Made by a program: the position numbers and the translations under genes. The notes beneath the pieces were generated by a model, which worked only from the letters and a program-made list of their open reading frames with translations, made no database searches and was not told where the DNA came from. DNA of 64,000 nt, taken from assembly GCF_036850765.1 (NCBI RefSeq), contig NC_089493.1, forward strand, positions 189,071,140 to 189,135,139. The letters run 5' to 3'. This stretch comes from Saccopteryx bilineata. Taxonomy: Eukaryota; Chordata; Mammalia; Chiroptera; Emballonuridae. Positions 23,711 to 35,024 of the stretch are shown here, in pieces; position 1 is the first letter of the stretch, and each line of letters opens with the position of its first letter.

Positions 23711-25923
23711 CTGGATGCCGCCCCCACCAGACACTCCACATCACTCCACCTGCCCCCAGGGCTGGCATTTAACACTCTGCACCGTAATGTCTTTTCCTTC
23801 TATTTCCTGTACCTAATTGAAGAATGTGACTTTTGGATTGATAGATAAATGAGCAGATATAATCAATGTCACAGTGGAAATGAACAACGGTAATGAGGAG
23901 AACCATCTTCCAATACTGAGGATGCCGGCTAATTTTTTGTTGTTGCTATCAATAATTTGATTTGCTTGCAGTGAAAGTAGCATGTTGCTCTCTAGGAAGG
24001 CAGGGGATGAGTGGAGAAGTATGTATTCTTTCATCTCCACCACCACCCCCCCATGTTCTTCTTTCTCCGTCTGTCCCATGAGGCTGTGTTGGCCTTCTCT
24101 TTAGCAGAAACGGTGGGAAGAGGGTTTGACGTCTCTTCCATTGAACCTGGAACACGCAGCCTTCGTTCTGTTTGGAACAAACTGCGTAGCCCCCACGTCG
24201 GTGCTTGCCCCTGGGTGTACCATCCGCAGGAAGGCAGCCACAGGAATTCCACCCACATCGAGCGCAGATAGGCAAAGATGGGCCACACAGGCCGGGGGAG
24301 GCAGGGAGACCTCAGCTCGGGGTGAGCAGACAGGAAGCAGGCGGGTGTCGGCATCTCACTTCGGGAATTAAATGAGCCTCTTTGTACGCGGGGAGAGTGT
24401 GTGGTCTGGCAGAGAGGGAGCCAGGGGCGGAAGGAGATGGAAAGTTAGGGCTCAGGGCCCGGGAGGGGGTGGGGTTCTCCCTGGGACACTGATTCATCTG
24501 GTCTTCCCGAGGCACATCTCGTAATTATCTACCTAATAGAGAATAATGATACTTGGACAGGAGGCGAGAGAGTGAGGAAAGAGAGGCATGGGAATTCATT
24601 AACCATGTCTGAAGGGCTTGGACAGCATCTCTGAAGGGTCGTTATTACATCACCGTCACCCCCCCACACACACACACCTTTTCTCACCTCTTCCAGCTAA
24701 CACGAGACAAATGCGAAATAACTATATAATAACACATTACTCGACAGACAACAATGCCAGAAAATACAATAGCCTGCCACGGCTACGAAACTCCCCTCAA
24801 AGATGTATTTAAAATGTCACGGGTGCATAATGCAAAATACAAATTACAGGGGTTCGTGTGGGGGATGCGATTGCAAAACCTATGCAATGGTACGGTGGCA
24901 TTTCCCACCGGGCTTCGGTTTTTGGTTGTCTTTTTCTGAAGACCAAAACAAAACAAAACAAAACACTCCCCTGAGTAATTTCAGTCGAGAGAGGCCGACT
25001 TCAAAGGACCACGTCCCTCCAGTCTTTTTCTTTGTTGTTTCGATTGGTCACGATGCTCTCCAAACCCGGTGTCTTCTCGACCTGTCGTCTCTACTCCGGA
25101 TGTGTCTGCAGGCATGGCGGGCGCCGCAGAGTGCAGATTGCACCTTTCGGAGTTGTAGCCCAGCCACATAAGGATACAAGTCATCGAAATCGGTGTCAAA
25201 TTGCTAGTTTAAATGACTTGGAGCCAACTTCTTAAAGCCAGGACAGCGGGGGGCTGAGGGTTTTAAAAGTTGGCAGGGGCCAAAAATGACAAGGCTCAGC
25301 AGTCACCTGGTGAGCTGCCAGCCCCAACTGGAGGCCTCAAAACATACTCTCTCAAAAGGACACAAGTCAGAAGTCACGTTTCGGCAGCCGCTGAAACCAA
25401 ATTATAGGCTTACATGGCAGCGTGAGCTCCTTGCATTTTCATTATGCTTAAAATACTTCATTGTGCAGCGTGAGAATGGGTTGCTAGGAAAACCCTGCGT
25501 GGAATTGTCACACGTGGCCACATCTACCAGGGGACACATACAGAGGTGTCGTTCTCCCTGGTGGGCTTCTCCTGCCAGGTTGGAGGGTTTCAGAATTGGA
25601 AAAACCGGATGCCGTTTTGGAATCAGGGTCATGGCTTAGAAACATCAACCTTTGACCTTCACTGGAGACAGAGCCTGCGGGGTTTGTCTCTCACAGGGGA
25701 GGCGTCATCAACCCGCTGATTTGAACGGGCTTGCAGGTGTGTTTATGTTGACTCAGTACAAATTGAAAAAAAAAATGTTTACATCTATACATACATGTGT
25801 GTATATGTACACACAGAGAAATACACATCTTTTTATTTATTTTTTTAGTTAATTGTCAGCATATTTTTAAGTGAGAAATTTCATCTGAAAGTCCAGAACT
25901 TTAGCTTTCTTAGGAAAACTAGA
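23711..25923. other. Unassigned intron
   Basis: Unique sequence with short CA and AAAAC runs (24663-24678, 24948-24965). No exon or repeat recognised. Confidence 0.45.
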
Positions 25924-26098
25924 TCTGGCCTGTGGTGGCGCAGTGAATAAAGCGTGGGCTTGGAACACTGAGGTCGCCGGTTCGAAACCCTGGGCTTGCC
26001 TGGTCAAGGCAAATATGGGAGTTGATGCTTCCTGCTCCTCCCCTCTTCTCTCTCTCTATTTCTCTCCCTTCTCTAAAATGGATTTTAAATAGAAAAAG
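25924..26098 (+). mobile_element. tRNA-derived SINE, CTGTGGTGGCGCAGTG family (short form)
   Basis: Head TGGCCTGTGGTGGCGCAGTG with A box, B box GGTTCGAAACC, then 'tggtcaaggcaaatatgggagttgatgcttcctgctcctcc' and a CT-rich end. It lies only ~230 bp upstream of the TENM2 exon. Confidence 0.8.
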
Positions 26099-26328
26099 AA
26101 AAGCTAGCTCTGTTAGATAAAGGCAAACGAAAGCATGTTAGTAGCAGTAACGAACCAGGGATGCTTTGTGTGGTCTTAGGCGTCTCCAGTCAGCAGCTGT
26201 CCGCCGTGGTCACCATAGGGACTTGGGTGCGAGGCTCTCCTCCCGGGTGGGCGGAGTGTCTGCGGCTGTCGTCTGCAGTCACTGATAGCCGTTTCTCCTT
26301 TCTCTTTCTCTTTCTGTGTTTTTCCCAG

Positions 26329-26560
26329 GCCCTCCGAACCACAGCCAGTCGACTCTGAGGCCCCCACTGCCGCCCCCGCACAACCACACGCTCTCCCATC
26401 ACCACTCCTCCGCCAACTCCCTCAACAGGAACTCGCTGACCAACCGGCGGAGCCAGATCCACGCGCCGGCCCCCGCGCCCAATGACCTGGCCACCACGCC
26501 CGAGTCCGTCCAGCTGCAGGACAGCTGGGTGCTGAACAGCAACGTGCCGCTGGAGACCCG
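26329..26560 (+). CDS. TENM2: Teneurin-2 internal exon, cytoplasmic domain (232 bp)
   Basis: This exon encodes about 77 residues of the N-terminal cytoplasmic domain of a teneurin, a type II transmembrane synaptic adhesion receptor. Seen: a long pyrimidine tract ending in CAG precedes position 26329, and CCG|GTAGGT marks the donor at 26560/26561. The exon enters in phase 1 (GC completes a codon begun upstream) and leaves in phase 2 (CG of an Arg codon completed by the next exon). The product runs from [16 protein letters not shown] through a His-rich stretch (HNHTLSHHH), an Asn/Ser/Arg segment ([11 protein letters not shown]) and a Pro/Ala stretch to [21 protein letters not shown] is an SH3-ligand-type motif; teneurin cytoplasmic tails are known to carry such sites. 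By recollection, TENM4 has NSNIPLETR followed by an unrelated segment and TENM3 reads GSNVPLESR, so TENM2 fits best. The exon is GC-rich compared with the flanking intron. The exon upstream of it was not found in the window. Confidence 0.93.
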
Positions 26561-26564
26561 GTAG

Positions 26565-27839
26565 GTCCCCGCCGCCGACCGTCTACCGCGCCGGTACCCC
26601 CCAACCTGGGTTGCCCACACGGAGGCTCTGGGTGGCTCGGCGCTGCGCTGGGGGAGGAAACCGTGGCATCATCAATAATGGGACAGGCCGGCCACCTCCT
26701 TGCTGTTCCCTTGGTAACTTGACCCTGGATGGGAGGTTGATAGGGATTGCTTTGATCACGTGTGTCTCCTTTTCATGCTTGTTTACTCTCTTAGACAGCT
26801 TTCTGTGTACCCAACTAATAGAATGAGCATAACATATTTTTACTCAGAGGCTCATGGGAAACATGCTGATGAGGGTATATGGACTGAAAGCTGCTGATAA
26901 ATTATGCACTTGGCCTTTCCCAAAGTAATAAATGAAGACTCATTGGAGATGAAGTGTTTGGGGAGACCTTGGGAGACAGTCCCCCCTTCCAGACGGACGG
27001 AAGTGTAACTTTAATTTACATTTCACCCAGCACGCGGCCTCCCGGTAATCCCTCCCATACACACGGACCGCGAGATGCCCGAGGGGCAGACAGTAATGTA
27101 TGAAGACAAACAGGGAGGGCGGGCGTTGGTGTTGGGAGGGGAGAGTTGCAAAGCGATCCTGAGGTCTGGCTCCCTTTGGTGTTGCCTCTGCTTTTAGTGT
27201 CCTTTTCTCACCTTCATGGCTGGTCTTCCAAAATCCTGCCCACTTTGGTGGTCTGGAAGATGGTGCCACCGTCACAGCAGGTGCGGGGATGCGATTGACA
27301 GCAAGGGTCCTGCGGGCTGGGTCGGATGTTGGAAGGTCCTGATGCTCCGTCTCCGTCCCTCGGCACCGTCACGGCTTCTGTGCCCAACTGTTACGGTTTC
27401 TCGGTCCAGAAGGACCGCGGGGACTGAACAGAGAAAGGGGCTCATTCAGCGCACCCGTCCAAAAGTTCTCACACAGTTTTTAAACTTTTTTTTTTTTTTA
27501 CTTTAACATTAGATGCAATGAGGGCACATGTGTTACTAGTCTTGTTTTAACTGCAAAAAAAAAAAAATGTGTTAGTCACATTTAGAAAAACACTGTAAAT
27601 AAACTTGCTGAGAATATGAAGGTATATTTCTAAAGGCCAGATGAAAGAAGAGGAGTTATTTTCCTTGTAAGTACTTGGGTTTGAGGAAAGACAGACATAA
27701 ACTGTAATCTTTTTTTTTTTGGTAACAGCCAGTGAATTTTCTGCACTGAGCTGAAAACAATTTTGCAAGCCATAGATTTTCACGTTGTTTCTTGGTCCTG
27801 TTCGTCTTTTTGTTTGTTTGTTTGTTTGTTTGAATCAGC
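26565..27839. other. Unassigned intron just downstream of the exon
   Basis: Unique sequence. The block 26820-26940 is AT-rich and looks constrained. T and A runs at 27487-27500, 27555-27567 and 27711-27720, and (TTTG)n at about 27809-27832, mark later slippage. Confidence 0.45.
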
Positions 27840-28320
27840 ATTGTCACCCTTAATAGGAAAGGTCTTTTCTGTAATTGAGGTATATATCTGACGGAGAACA
27901 TAGTGTCCATTTCAGGAGGACAGCAGGATGATTTGATACTTGTATAGATTGTGAAATGATCCCCACAGTCAGCCCAGTTAACCTCCGTCACCATAAACAT
28001 AGTTACAAAAATGTGTGGTTTTTTTCTTACAAGTTGAACTTTTAAATTCTACTTTCTTAGCGACTTTCAAATAGGCAACACTGGAAAGTCTGCACCTTTC
28101 ACTTGCCCCCCCCCCCCCCGCCCCTCCTGGCAAACCGCCAGGCTGTTCCCTGTGTCTGTGAGTTCAGTGTTGTGCTTTTGAAGATTCCATGTCTGAGGGC
28201 ATGGGGCATTTATTTTTCTCTGTCTGACTTATTTCACTTAGCACAATGCCCTCAAGGTCCATACACGCTGTCACAAATGGCAAGATTTCATCCTTCCTTA
28301 CGGCTGAATACTATACTGTT
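27840..28320 (-). mobile_element. L1 LINE 3' region, antisense (interrupted)
   Basis: Antisense L1: 'taattgaggtatatatctgacggag', 'gtgtccatttcaggaggacagc', 'tctgtctgacttatttcacttagcacaatgccctcaaggtccata', GGCTGAATACTATACTG. A SINE interrupts it; the rest continues from about 28713. Confidence 0.75.
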
Positions 28321-28322
<2 letters not shown>

Positions 28323-28356
<34 letters not shown>

Positions 28357-28712
28357 TATTTTTCTGAGCTGGAAATGGGGAGAGACAGTCAGACAGACTC
28401 CCGCATGCGCCCGACCGGGATCCACCCGGCACGCCCACCAGGGGCGATACTCTGCCCCTCCGGGGCGTCGCTCTGCCGCGACCAGAGCCACTCTAGCGCC
28501 TGGGGCAGAGGCCAAGGAGCCATCCCCAGCGCCCGGGCCATCTTTGCTCCAATGGAGCCTCGGCTGCGGGAGGGGAAGAGAGAGACAGAGAGGAAGGGGG
28601 GGGGGGGTGGAGAAGCAAATGGATGCTTCTCCTATGTGCCCTGGCCGGGAATTGAACCCAGGTCCCCCGCACGCCAGGCCGACGCTCTACCGCTGAGACA
28701 ACTGGCCAGGGC
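28323..28712 (-). mobile_element. tRNA-derived SINE, GCCCTGGCC long family
   Basis: Full-length antisense copy. A T33 tract (28323-28355, complement of the A tail) leads to a body and the head complement ending CAACTGGCCAGGGC at 28712. The target duplication TACTGTTTCTT occurs immediately before the T tract and again at about 28714-28724. It inserted into an antisense L1. Open frames of up to 197 codons that cross it are repeat-derived. Confidence 0.9.
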
Positions 28713-28724
28713 CTACTGTTTCTT

Positions 28725-29792
28725 ATCTATAATATTTTTTTTGTTTTAATAAGATTGTGAATGTTAATACGTTGTACACCATTGTCACTGTGGCCACTTC
28801 AAGCTGCGATGTATTTTATTTTCTGACATCTATAGGTTATCGTTAACCATGACTACACTCTTAACGTCTGAGGCTTAAAATACATCAAGTGAATAGAAGT
28901 TGTGTGCCTATGTTACGTATAATCGGTATATTTAAACATCCGCACTGACGGAGTAACACACTCGTACACAGCGTTGCAGGAAGGTCTCCTGGCTGAGAGC
29001 CGACTGGTCCGCTTGGACGTTTCCGTAGTCGATAGTGGTCTTTAAGGCTGGGTTACACTTTCCGTCTTCTCCTTATGTTGAAGAACTGCCATGGCATTTG
29101 TTGGGCACCCGTCAGCCTATTTTTACATTAACAGACTATTGTTTGAAAAATAGGTTCTGGGCATAAAGTCTGCATAGAGATAACTAGAAGGAGAAGGAGG
29201 AGGAGAAGAAAGGCAAGGAAAAATGTAGCTATTAGAGAAAAAGGAGGCGGGGCGGAAGGAAGTGGCCACCGTCCCCAGGAACAACCAGTGTTTCTCTGCA
29301 CGTTGTACGCGCCCGACCTGCGTGCCGTCCACGCCTGTCTCCTTCAAGCCTGACAGCGCCCAGTGAGGTCAGAAGGAGCCATTATCGTCACCATGTTAAA
29401 TATGCAAAACCTAGGTGTTACAGGGGCATAGTAACTTGTGAGAGGTCTTGGGCTTCAGGGAGATGGTAAGTTATGAGCCACCTTGGATGGACCTCAGGTG
29501 CCATTTCCACATGAAATCAGGTAGTGAGGTGGCTGATGGGTGAGAAACCGTAAACCTATCTTTATTGCCCTACTTGTCGCATGTACAGGGTGAGTGCCAT
29601 CACAGCGGTCGCTCCTCACAAAGATCTTCCTCTTGGCGATGAGTGCGATAACATCTCCCCTCCCCCAGCTTCCGATGCAATCAGCTGGTTTTCCAGGTGG
29701 CTATTCTGAGCCATTTGTAGTAAAATGTTCTCTTGATGAGGATCCAATAGAAAGGACCAGCAACGCCAAGCATATCACCTTTCTGGTTTTCT
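28725..29792. other. Unassigned intron
   Basis: A short L1 remainder may extend past 28725. The rest is unique, with a purine-rich stretch at about 29185-29260. Confidence 0.45.
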
Positions 29793-30210
29793 TTTTTTTT
29801 CTTTTTTTTATTTATTATAATTTTTTTTTTTTGTATTTTTCTGAAGCTGGAAACGGGGAGAGACAGTCAGACAGACTCCCGTATGCGCCCGACCGGGATC
29901 CACCCGGCACGCCCACCAGGGGCGATGCTCTGCCCACCAGGGGGTGATGCTCTGCCCCTCTGGGGCGTTGCTCTGCCATGACCAGAGCCACTCTAGCGCC
30001 TGGGGCAGAGGCCAAGGAGCCATCCCCAGTGCCCGGGCCATCTCTGCTCCAATGGAGCCTTGGCTGCGGGAGGGGAAGAGAGAGACAGAGAGGAAGGAGG
30101 GGGGGTGGAGAAGCAAATGGGCGCTTTTCCTATGTGCCCTGGCCGGGAATCGAACCCGGGTCCCCCGCACGCCAGGCCAACGCTCTACCACTGAGCCAAC
30201 CGGCCAGGGC
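29793..30210 (-). mobile_element. tRNA-derived SINE, GCCCTGGCC long family with an extra internal repeat unit
   Basis: Flanked by the 17-bp duplication CACCTTTCTGGTTTTCT (29776-29792 and 30211-30227), so a recent, precisely bounded insertion. Compared with 28323-28712 it carries one additional ~22-bp unit (GCCCACCAGGGGGTGATGCT type) at about 29934-29955. Confidence 0.93.
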
Positions 30211-30227
30211 CACCTTTCTGGTTTTCT

Positions 30228-30654
30228 GAAGGAAGCTCTACTAGACCTTGGGATCTGATCTCTAGAGTCCTTCTGCCGATTGTTTGAATATGGGGCATTT
30301 CTCCAAGGATGGGGGCTTCTCAATGATGCTCTGGGAGGAGGCAAGTTAGAGGCAAAGCTTGGGGAGTAGATAGGATTGCTAAAAGCTGAAGCCTATCCAA
30401 AGAAAAGAACAAATGAGGCCAACATCTGGGATGTTCTCTGATTGGGACAGTCAAGGTCCCAGGATAAGAGAACGCAAGACCTTTGGGTTGAAGTTATCAG
30501 TAGAAATCAAACACGGGGTACAGTAGTCAGCATACATTTGAATCTTCATTCATAGACCTGAATGCATGGCGCTTGGGTATATGCAACTGGTCTCACGCAT
30601 GAAAACTTTGGCCGTGATTACTAGAATCATTGAGCTTTATGCTTCTCCTTTAAG
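30228..30654. other. Unassigned intron
   Basis: Nothing recognised. Confidence 0.45.
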
Positions 30655-30935
30655 TATTATTCATTCATTCTCTTCTTAGCAAATATTTCCTGGGTCCCTC
30701 ATGTATACCAACGGCTTCGTTAGGTTTTGGGGATATGATTAAATCGTTTATCTTGCCCTTAAAGATGACACAGGCTACAGGAGGAGAGAGGTACGTAAAT
30801 ACAAGGGTAGTGTATGATGTAATAACGGGACAATAAGAAATGATTAACTCTTCCAGGATGGTCAGGAAATGTTTCCCAGCTGATGGGCTGTTTCGAAGGA
30901 GGAGTAAGAGTTTCCCTGGTAAACAAATATGAAAA
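30655..30935 (-). mobile_element. L2 LINE fragment, antisense
   Basis: 'attcattcattctcttcttagcaaatatttcctgggtccctcatgtatacc' is the antisense L2 signature; a diverged body follows. Confidence 0.65.
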
Positions 30936-32227
30936 AAAATAACCCTCAAAATTGTAGCGTATTATTTGTTCCCATTCCCCATGGGTTTCCACGGTCTTAC
31001 AAGTGTAGAACTGAACAAACTCACTCCTTCAGACGCTGAAACGTTGTGAGTTCAATAGTGTCATTTTCTTACCCACAAAAGGAAGTAGAAGTGTGGGAAC
31101 TCTTCTTTGAGGGACACGGGACCATCCTGGGATTCCCCATTCAAATAAGGACGGAGACTAACCACACCCAGGGGAGAAAACCATTGAAGGCAGGACGTGT
31201 CGGAGGCTGACCGTGACGTAGCCGTCCATGTTGAAAATGGGATGGAAATTTCCAGACAGCTGTACTGCCTCTGCTGTCCTTCATACAGACTGCTGGGTGC
31301 TGTGGAGGGGTTTCATAACCCTGAGACGCGATGAGGGACCTTCCCACCCCCAGAGAAGCTGAGCCTCAAGGTGTTTCTTTAGACCAGTGAGGAGCAAGCC
31401 CTTGCCTCTCTGCATTGTTCTGTGATGTTCCCGTCCGTCTCAGTCTTAATGAAATGCGTTAGATCTTCTCTGGACTATGCTTTTTCCTTTTTCTTTTCTT
31501 TTTATTTATTTTTTTTTAATTTTTATTTTTTTGTCAGACATGTAGAATTAGAGGTGCTGACTGAAGGGGCATGGCTGGAAAAATAGGACTCTACAAATTA
31601 GGAATTTTACACAAGACAAAGCATATAAGGAAAAAAAATTCCGTATCACTGTTATTCGTATAAATAATACATATAGTTTTCTACTACCAGAAGCAGTCGA
31701 TTCAGGTATTAAACCATAATATCACCTAAGAAAAAACTAAGCATAGGGGAAAGGAATGGATTACAAGAAGTCTGTTCTGCCTTTTGTAACGAATTACAGA
31801 ACAGAATCACTCCACCCACCGACTTTCTCGCGGCCGACTCACACAGGGTCTCAGGACCAAGCCCACATGCAATTTTGGGTTGATATCACCTATCTACCCC
31901 CTTCCTCTCCTGAGAGTGACAAGGTCAGGATCCTTCCTGTCTAGCTGCTTCCTGAGGGAGTTTCTGAAGTCAGCATCTCTTGTCTAAAACAGTAGGAAGG
32001 AGCCTGGTGACAGGACCTTCCTTTTCTTCTTTTATGCATTTTGCTGAAGCAAGCTTCTCTCTCAGATTCTATCTCAGCGGCAGGTCAGCAAAGAGAATTC
32101 CTAAGCAGGACAAAACTTCCTTGAGTTTTACTTTTGCACTGAGAGAGCCAAAACCTTCGTTTTAACCATCAAACTCCTCAAGCTACAAACATGTTTGCAA
32201 ATTGCTTTTGAAAATGGCCACCTATTG
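30936..32227. other. Unassigned intron
   Basis: T-rich run at 31478-31532. The 31540-32170 part has the look of an old insertion, but I could not assign it to a family. Confidence 0.4.
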
Positions 32228-32573
32228 GCCCTGGCTGGTTGGCCCAGTGGATAGAGTATTGACCTGGTGTGTGGATGTCCCAGATTCGACTCCCAGTCAG
32301 GGCACATAAGAGAAGCAACCCTCTGTTTCTCTCCCCTTCCCTCTTCCCTTCTCTCCCTCTTCCCCTCCTGCAGCCACCAGCTCGATTGGTTCAAGCATAG
32401 CCCTGGGTGCTGAGGATAGCTCGGTTGGTCTGAGTGCATTAGCCTCAGGCACTAAAAATAGCTCGGTTAATTTAAGTATCGGCCACAGATGGGGTTGCCA
32501 GGTAGATCCTGATAGGGGCACATGCAGGAGTCTGCCTTACTATCTCTCCTCCTCTCACTTAAAAGAAAAAATA
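32228..32573 (+). mobile_element. tRNA-derived SINE, older GCCCTGGCTGG subfamily
   Basis: Head GCCCTGGCTGGTTGGCCCAG, B box GATTCGACTCC, diverged body and tail AAAGAAAAAATAAA. Target duplication AAATGGCCACCTATT before it and AAATGGCCATCTGTT after it (two mismatches), so older than the neighbouring copies. Confidence 0.85.
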
Positions 32574-32589
32574 AAATGGCCATCTGTTA

Positions 32590-33030
32590 TTCATTCAGGA
32601 GACATTGAGGAGGACCTACCATTTCCAGGCACTGATGAGTCAGCAATGAAGAAGAGAAGCAAGGCCCTTGTCCAGACAAGGGCTTAAGGCTGATTATAGA
32701 CAGAACGTGAACAAATGACTAGACAGGTGTCTCTACAGTGACAAATGTAGTAAGCGCCATGTGAGATACAGAGAAACCAGACCCGTGGTTACCTGTCATT
32801 TAAGCAGAGCCCTAAGGATGAAGAGGTGTTAATTAGACTTGAAGAATGTTTTAGGTGGCAAAAAAATAAAAATAAAAAAATAAGTGACCTACTGAGATGT
32901 CGAGAAGGGAAGGCAAGCTGAGAAGGCAGGCAAAGCAGGAGGGCGCGAGGCTTGGATTCAAGGCTGTGGGCTCTACCCCAAGAACAGTGACAAGTCCTTG
33001 AAGGATCCAAACAGGAGGATGAAATCCTAG
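32590..33030 (-). mobile_element. L2 LINE fragment, antisense
   Basis: Antisense L2-like: 'attcattcaggagacattgagg...ccaggcactg', 'agcaaggcccttgtccag', 'acaagtccttgaaggatccaaacaggagg'. An A/T-rich insertion interrupts it near 32860. Confidence 0.65.
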
Positions 33031-33467
33031 CAGCGATTTGTTTTGTTTTTAATTATGCTCGCTGCCAGTTAGTAAACAGATGGGGCGTAGGGTGGAAAGT
33101 GTAGCAAGACGTAAGCTCCCGTTTGGAGAACATTGGAACGGTTGAGATGAAAGCGACCAGGCGTGGCCTCCGTGGGGAGCTCCGTAGCTGTTTGACTCTC
33201 TCCTCTCCACGTGGCGAGCAGGTGAACGGTCCCCAGGTGAGGTCTGTTTGGAAGGTAGGGTCAGGCGGCGAGAGCCAGGGTGCGGAGCCACGGGTGAGGT
33301 AGGTGCGAGTCCACAGACCAGTGGTTTTGACGGAGGAGGCTGGGTGGGTAGTGATGTCCTTTAGAAAAACGAAAGCTCCGTGTTCGCCATGGACATCTCT
33401 GAGGCAGCGAGCGAGCTGGCTGCATGCAGCTGTCATCGGCCAAGCACGTTTTGAAAATAACAGTTGT

Positions 33468-33865
33468 GCCCTGGCCGGTTGGCTCAGTGGTATAGAGCGT
33501 CGGCCTGGTGTGCAGGAGTCCTGGGTTCGATTCCCAGCCAGGGCACACAGGAGAGGCGCCCATCTGCTTCTCCACCCCTCCCCCTCTCCTTCCTCTCTGT
33601 CTCTCTCTTCCCCTCCCGCAGCCAAGGCTCCATTGGAGCAAAGATGGCCCGGGTGCTGGGGATGGCTCCTTGGCCTCTGCCCCAGGTGCTAGAGTGGCTC
33701 TGGTCGTGACAGAGCGACGCCCCGGATGGGCAGAGCATCGCCCCCTGGTGGGCGTGCCGGGTGGATCCCGGTCGGGCACATGTGGGAGTCTGTCTGACTG
33801 CCTCCCCGTTTCCAGCTTCAGAAAAATACAAAAAAAAAAAAAAAAGAAAGAAAGAAAAAAAAAAA
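33468..33865 (+). mobile_element. tRNA-derived SINE, GCCCTGGCC long family
   Basis: Head GCCCTGGCCGGTTGGCTCAG, B box GGTTCGATTCC and body TCCATTGGAGCAAAGATGGC, with the two-unit form of the internal repeat. The tail is A-rich with GAAA units to about 33865. Target duplication AACAGTTGT before and AACAGTCGT after. Frames of up to 229 codons crossing this element are repeat-derived. Confidence 0.92.
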
Positions 33866-33879
33866 CAGTCGTAACACAG

Positions 33880-34009
33880 AAATTCCTGCATTTATGAAGA
33901 ATAGCGTATGGACTGCACTGAAATCTCAGCAATGGGTTTTTCTCTTCCAAAAAAACAAGTCCCTCCAGAAACTTTTGTTAACGCTACACGATCTTCCAGG
34001 TCTGTGGGT
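33880..34009. other. Short unassigned intron
   Basis: Unique sequence between a SINE and a MIR. Confidence 0.4.
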
Positions 34010-34265
34010 CACGAGTTTCTTACCACTTTCTGTTTGATGCTTAGTCGTTTGACATACATGACCCCATCTAATGCCTCTCACCCTTCCGGAAGGTGTATGT
34101 TACTGTCCCTATTCAAAATATATCCCTATTTGAAAAGTTTATATAAAAATATAAACTGAGGCTCAGGGAGGTTAGGTTACCTATGCGTCTCCAAATTAGC
34201 AACTGGCAGAGCTGGGATTTAAACCTGGGTCTGCCTGGTGCCAAATGCCGTGTTCTTTATTCCCA
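34010..34265 (-). mobile_element. MIR SINE, antisense
   Basis: Antisense MIR: 'gacatacatgaccccatctaatgcctctcacccttcc', 'aactgaggctcagggaggttaggttacc', 'gcaactggcagagctgggatttaaacctgggtctgcctg'. Confidence 0.8.
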
Positions 34266-34616
34266 CAATAATAGGGGACTGAAAACAACAAAACTATGCT
34301 TACCCCTGGTGGCAAGCAAACTAATTTGCCTCAGTCATGGAAATGGTGAAGCTGATACAATGTGCTAAAAGGCACCGAATCACCTGAGGGGTGAATTCCA
34401 GCCTGTTGCTGGATATAGACTTAGTTGTCGACAAGATCCTGAGCCAGTCAAGTCTGAGGGACCCTCCTCGGCAGCCCTGTGGGACTGGTGGCAATCTGCG
34501 ATGGTAGCGAGGCCTCGCTGCTCCGTATTGGTGGCAGCCGAGGGTACGTGTGAGCTCTTGTACAGAGTGTTAATGCTCTGCCTATCGTAAAATGTGAGCA
34601 CAAATTGATATTCCAG

Positions 34617-35012
34617 GCCCTGGCCGGTTGGCTCAGCGGTAGAGCGTCGGCCTGGCGTGCAGGGGACCCGGGTTCGATTCCCGGCCAGGGCACACAGGAG
34701 AAGCGCCCATCTGCTTCTCCACCCCTCCCCCTCTCCTTCCTCTCTGTCTCTCTCTTCCCCTCCGCAGCCAAGGCTCCATTGGAGCAAAGATGGCCCGGGC
34801 GCTGGGGATGGCTCCTTGGCCTCTGTCCCAGGCGCTAGAGTGGCTCTGGTCGCGGCAGAGCGACGCCCCGGAGGGGCAGAGCATCGCCCCCTAGTGGGCA
34901 GAGCGTTGCTCCTGGTGGGCGTGCCGGATGGATCACGGTCGAGCGTATGCGGGAGTCTGTCTGACTGTCTCTCCCCATTTCCAGCTTCAGAAAAAAAAAA
35001 TACAAAAAAAAT
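34617..35012 (+). mobile_element. tRNA-derived SINE, GCCCTGGCC long family, best-preserved copy
   Basis: Flanked by TTGATATTCCAG duplications (34605-34616 and 35013-35024). A box TGGCTCAGCGGTAGAGC and B box GGTTCGATTCC are intact, so an RNA polymerase III promoter may survive. It has the three-unit form of the internal repeat. Least diverged of the SINEs here, hence probably the youngest. Confidence 0.94.
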
Positions 35013-35024
35013 TTGATATTCCAG

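Larger units (their letters stand above)
1..26328 (+). other. TENM2: TENM2 intron, 5' partial
   Basis: This is the intron upstream of the 232-bp exon, cut by the window edge. It ends in a strong acceptor: the pyrimidine tract at about 26288-26326 is followed by AG at 26327-26328. It carries L1, L2, MIR, hAT and SINE insertions separated by unique sequence. I looked for the preceding teneurin cytoplasmic exon (expected to end in a G that starts a Gly codon) and did not find it. Confidence 0.88.

Noticed and set aside
31540..32170. Possible old LTR or retroviral fragment
   Set aside because: No primer-binding site, paired repeats or polyprotein motif could be found, so no call was made.
33261..33950. 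229-codon - strand frame
   Set aside because: Derived from the SINE at 33468-33865; repeated motifs shared with frames over 28323-28712, 29793-30210 and 34617-35012.
34617..34692. tRNA gene
   Set aside because: A and B boxes and acceptor-like ends are present, but the body, A-rich tail and target-site duplications show a SINE; the other tRNA-like heads are the same.
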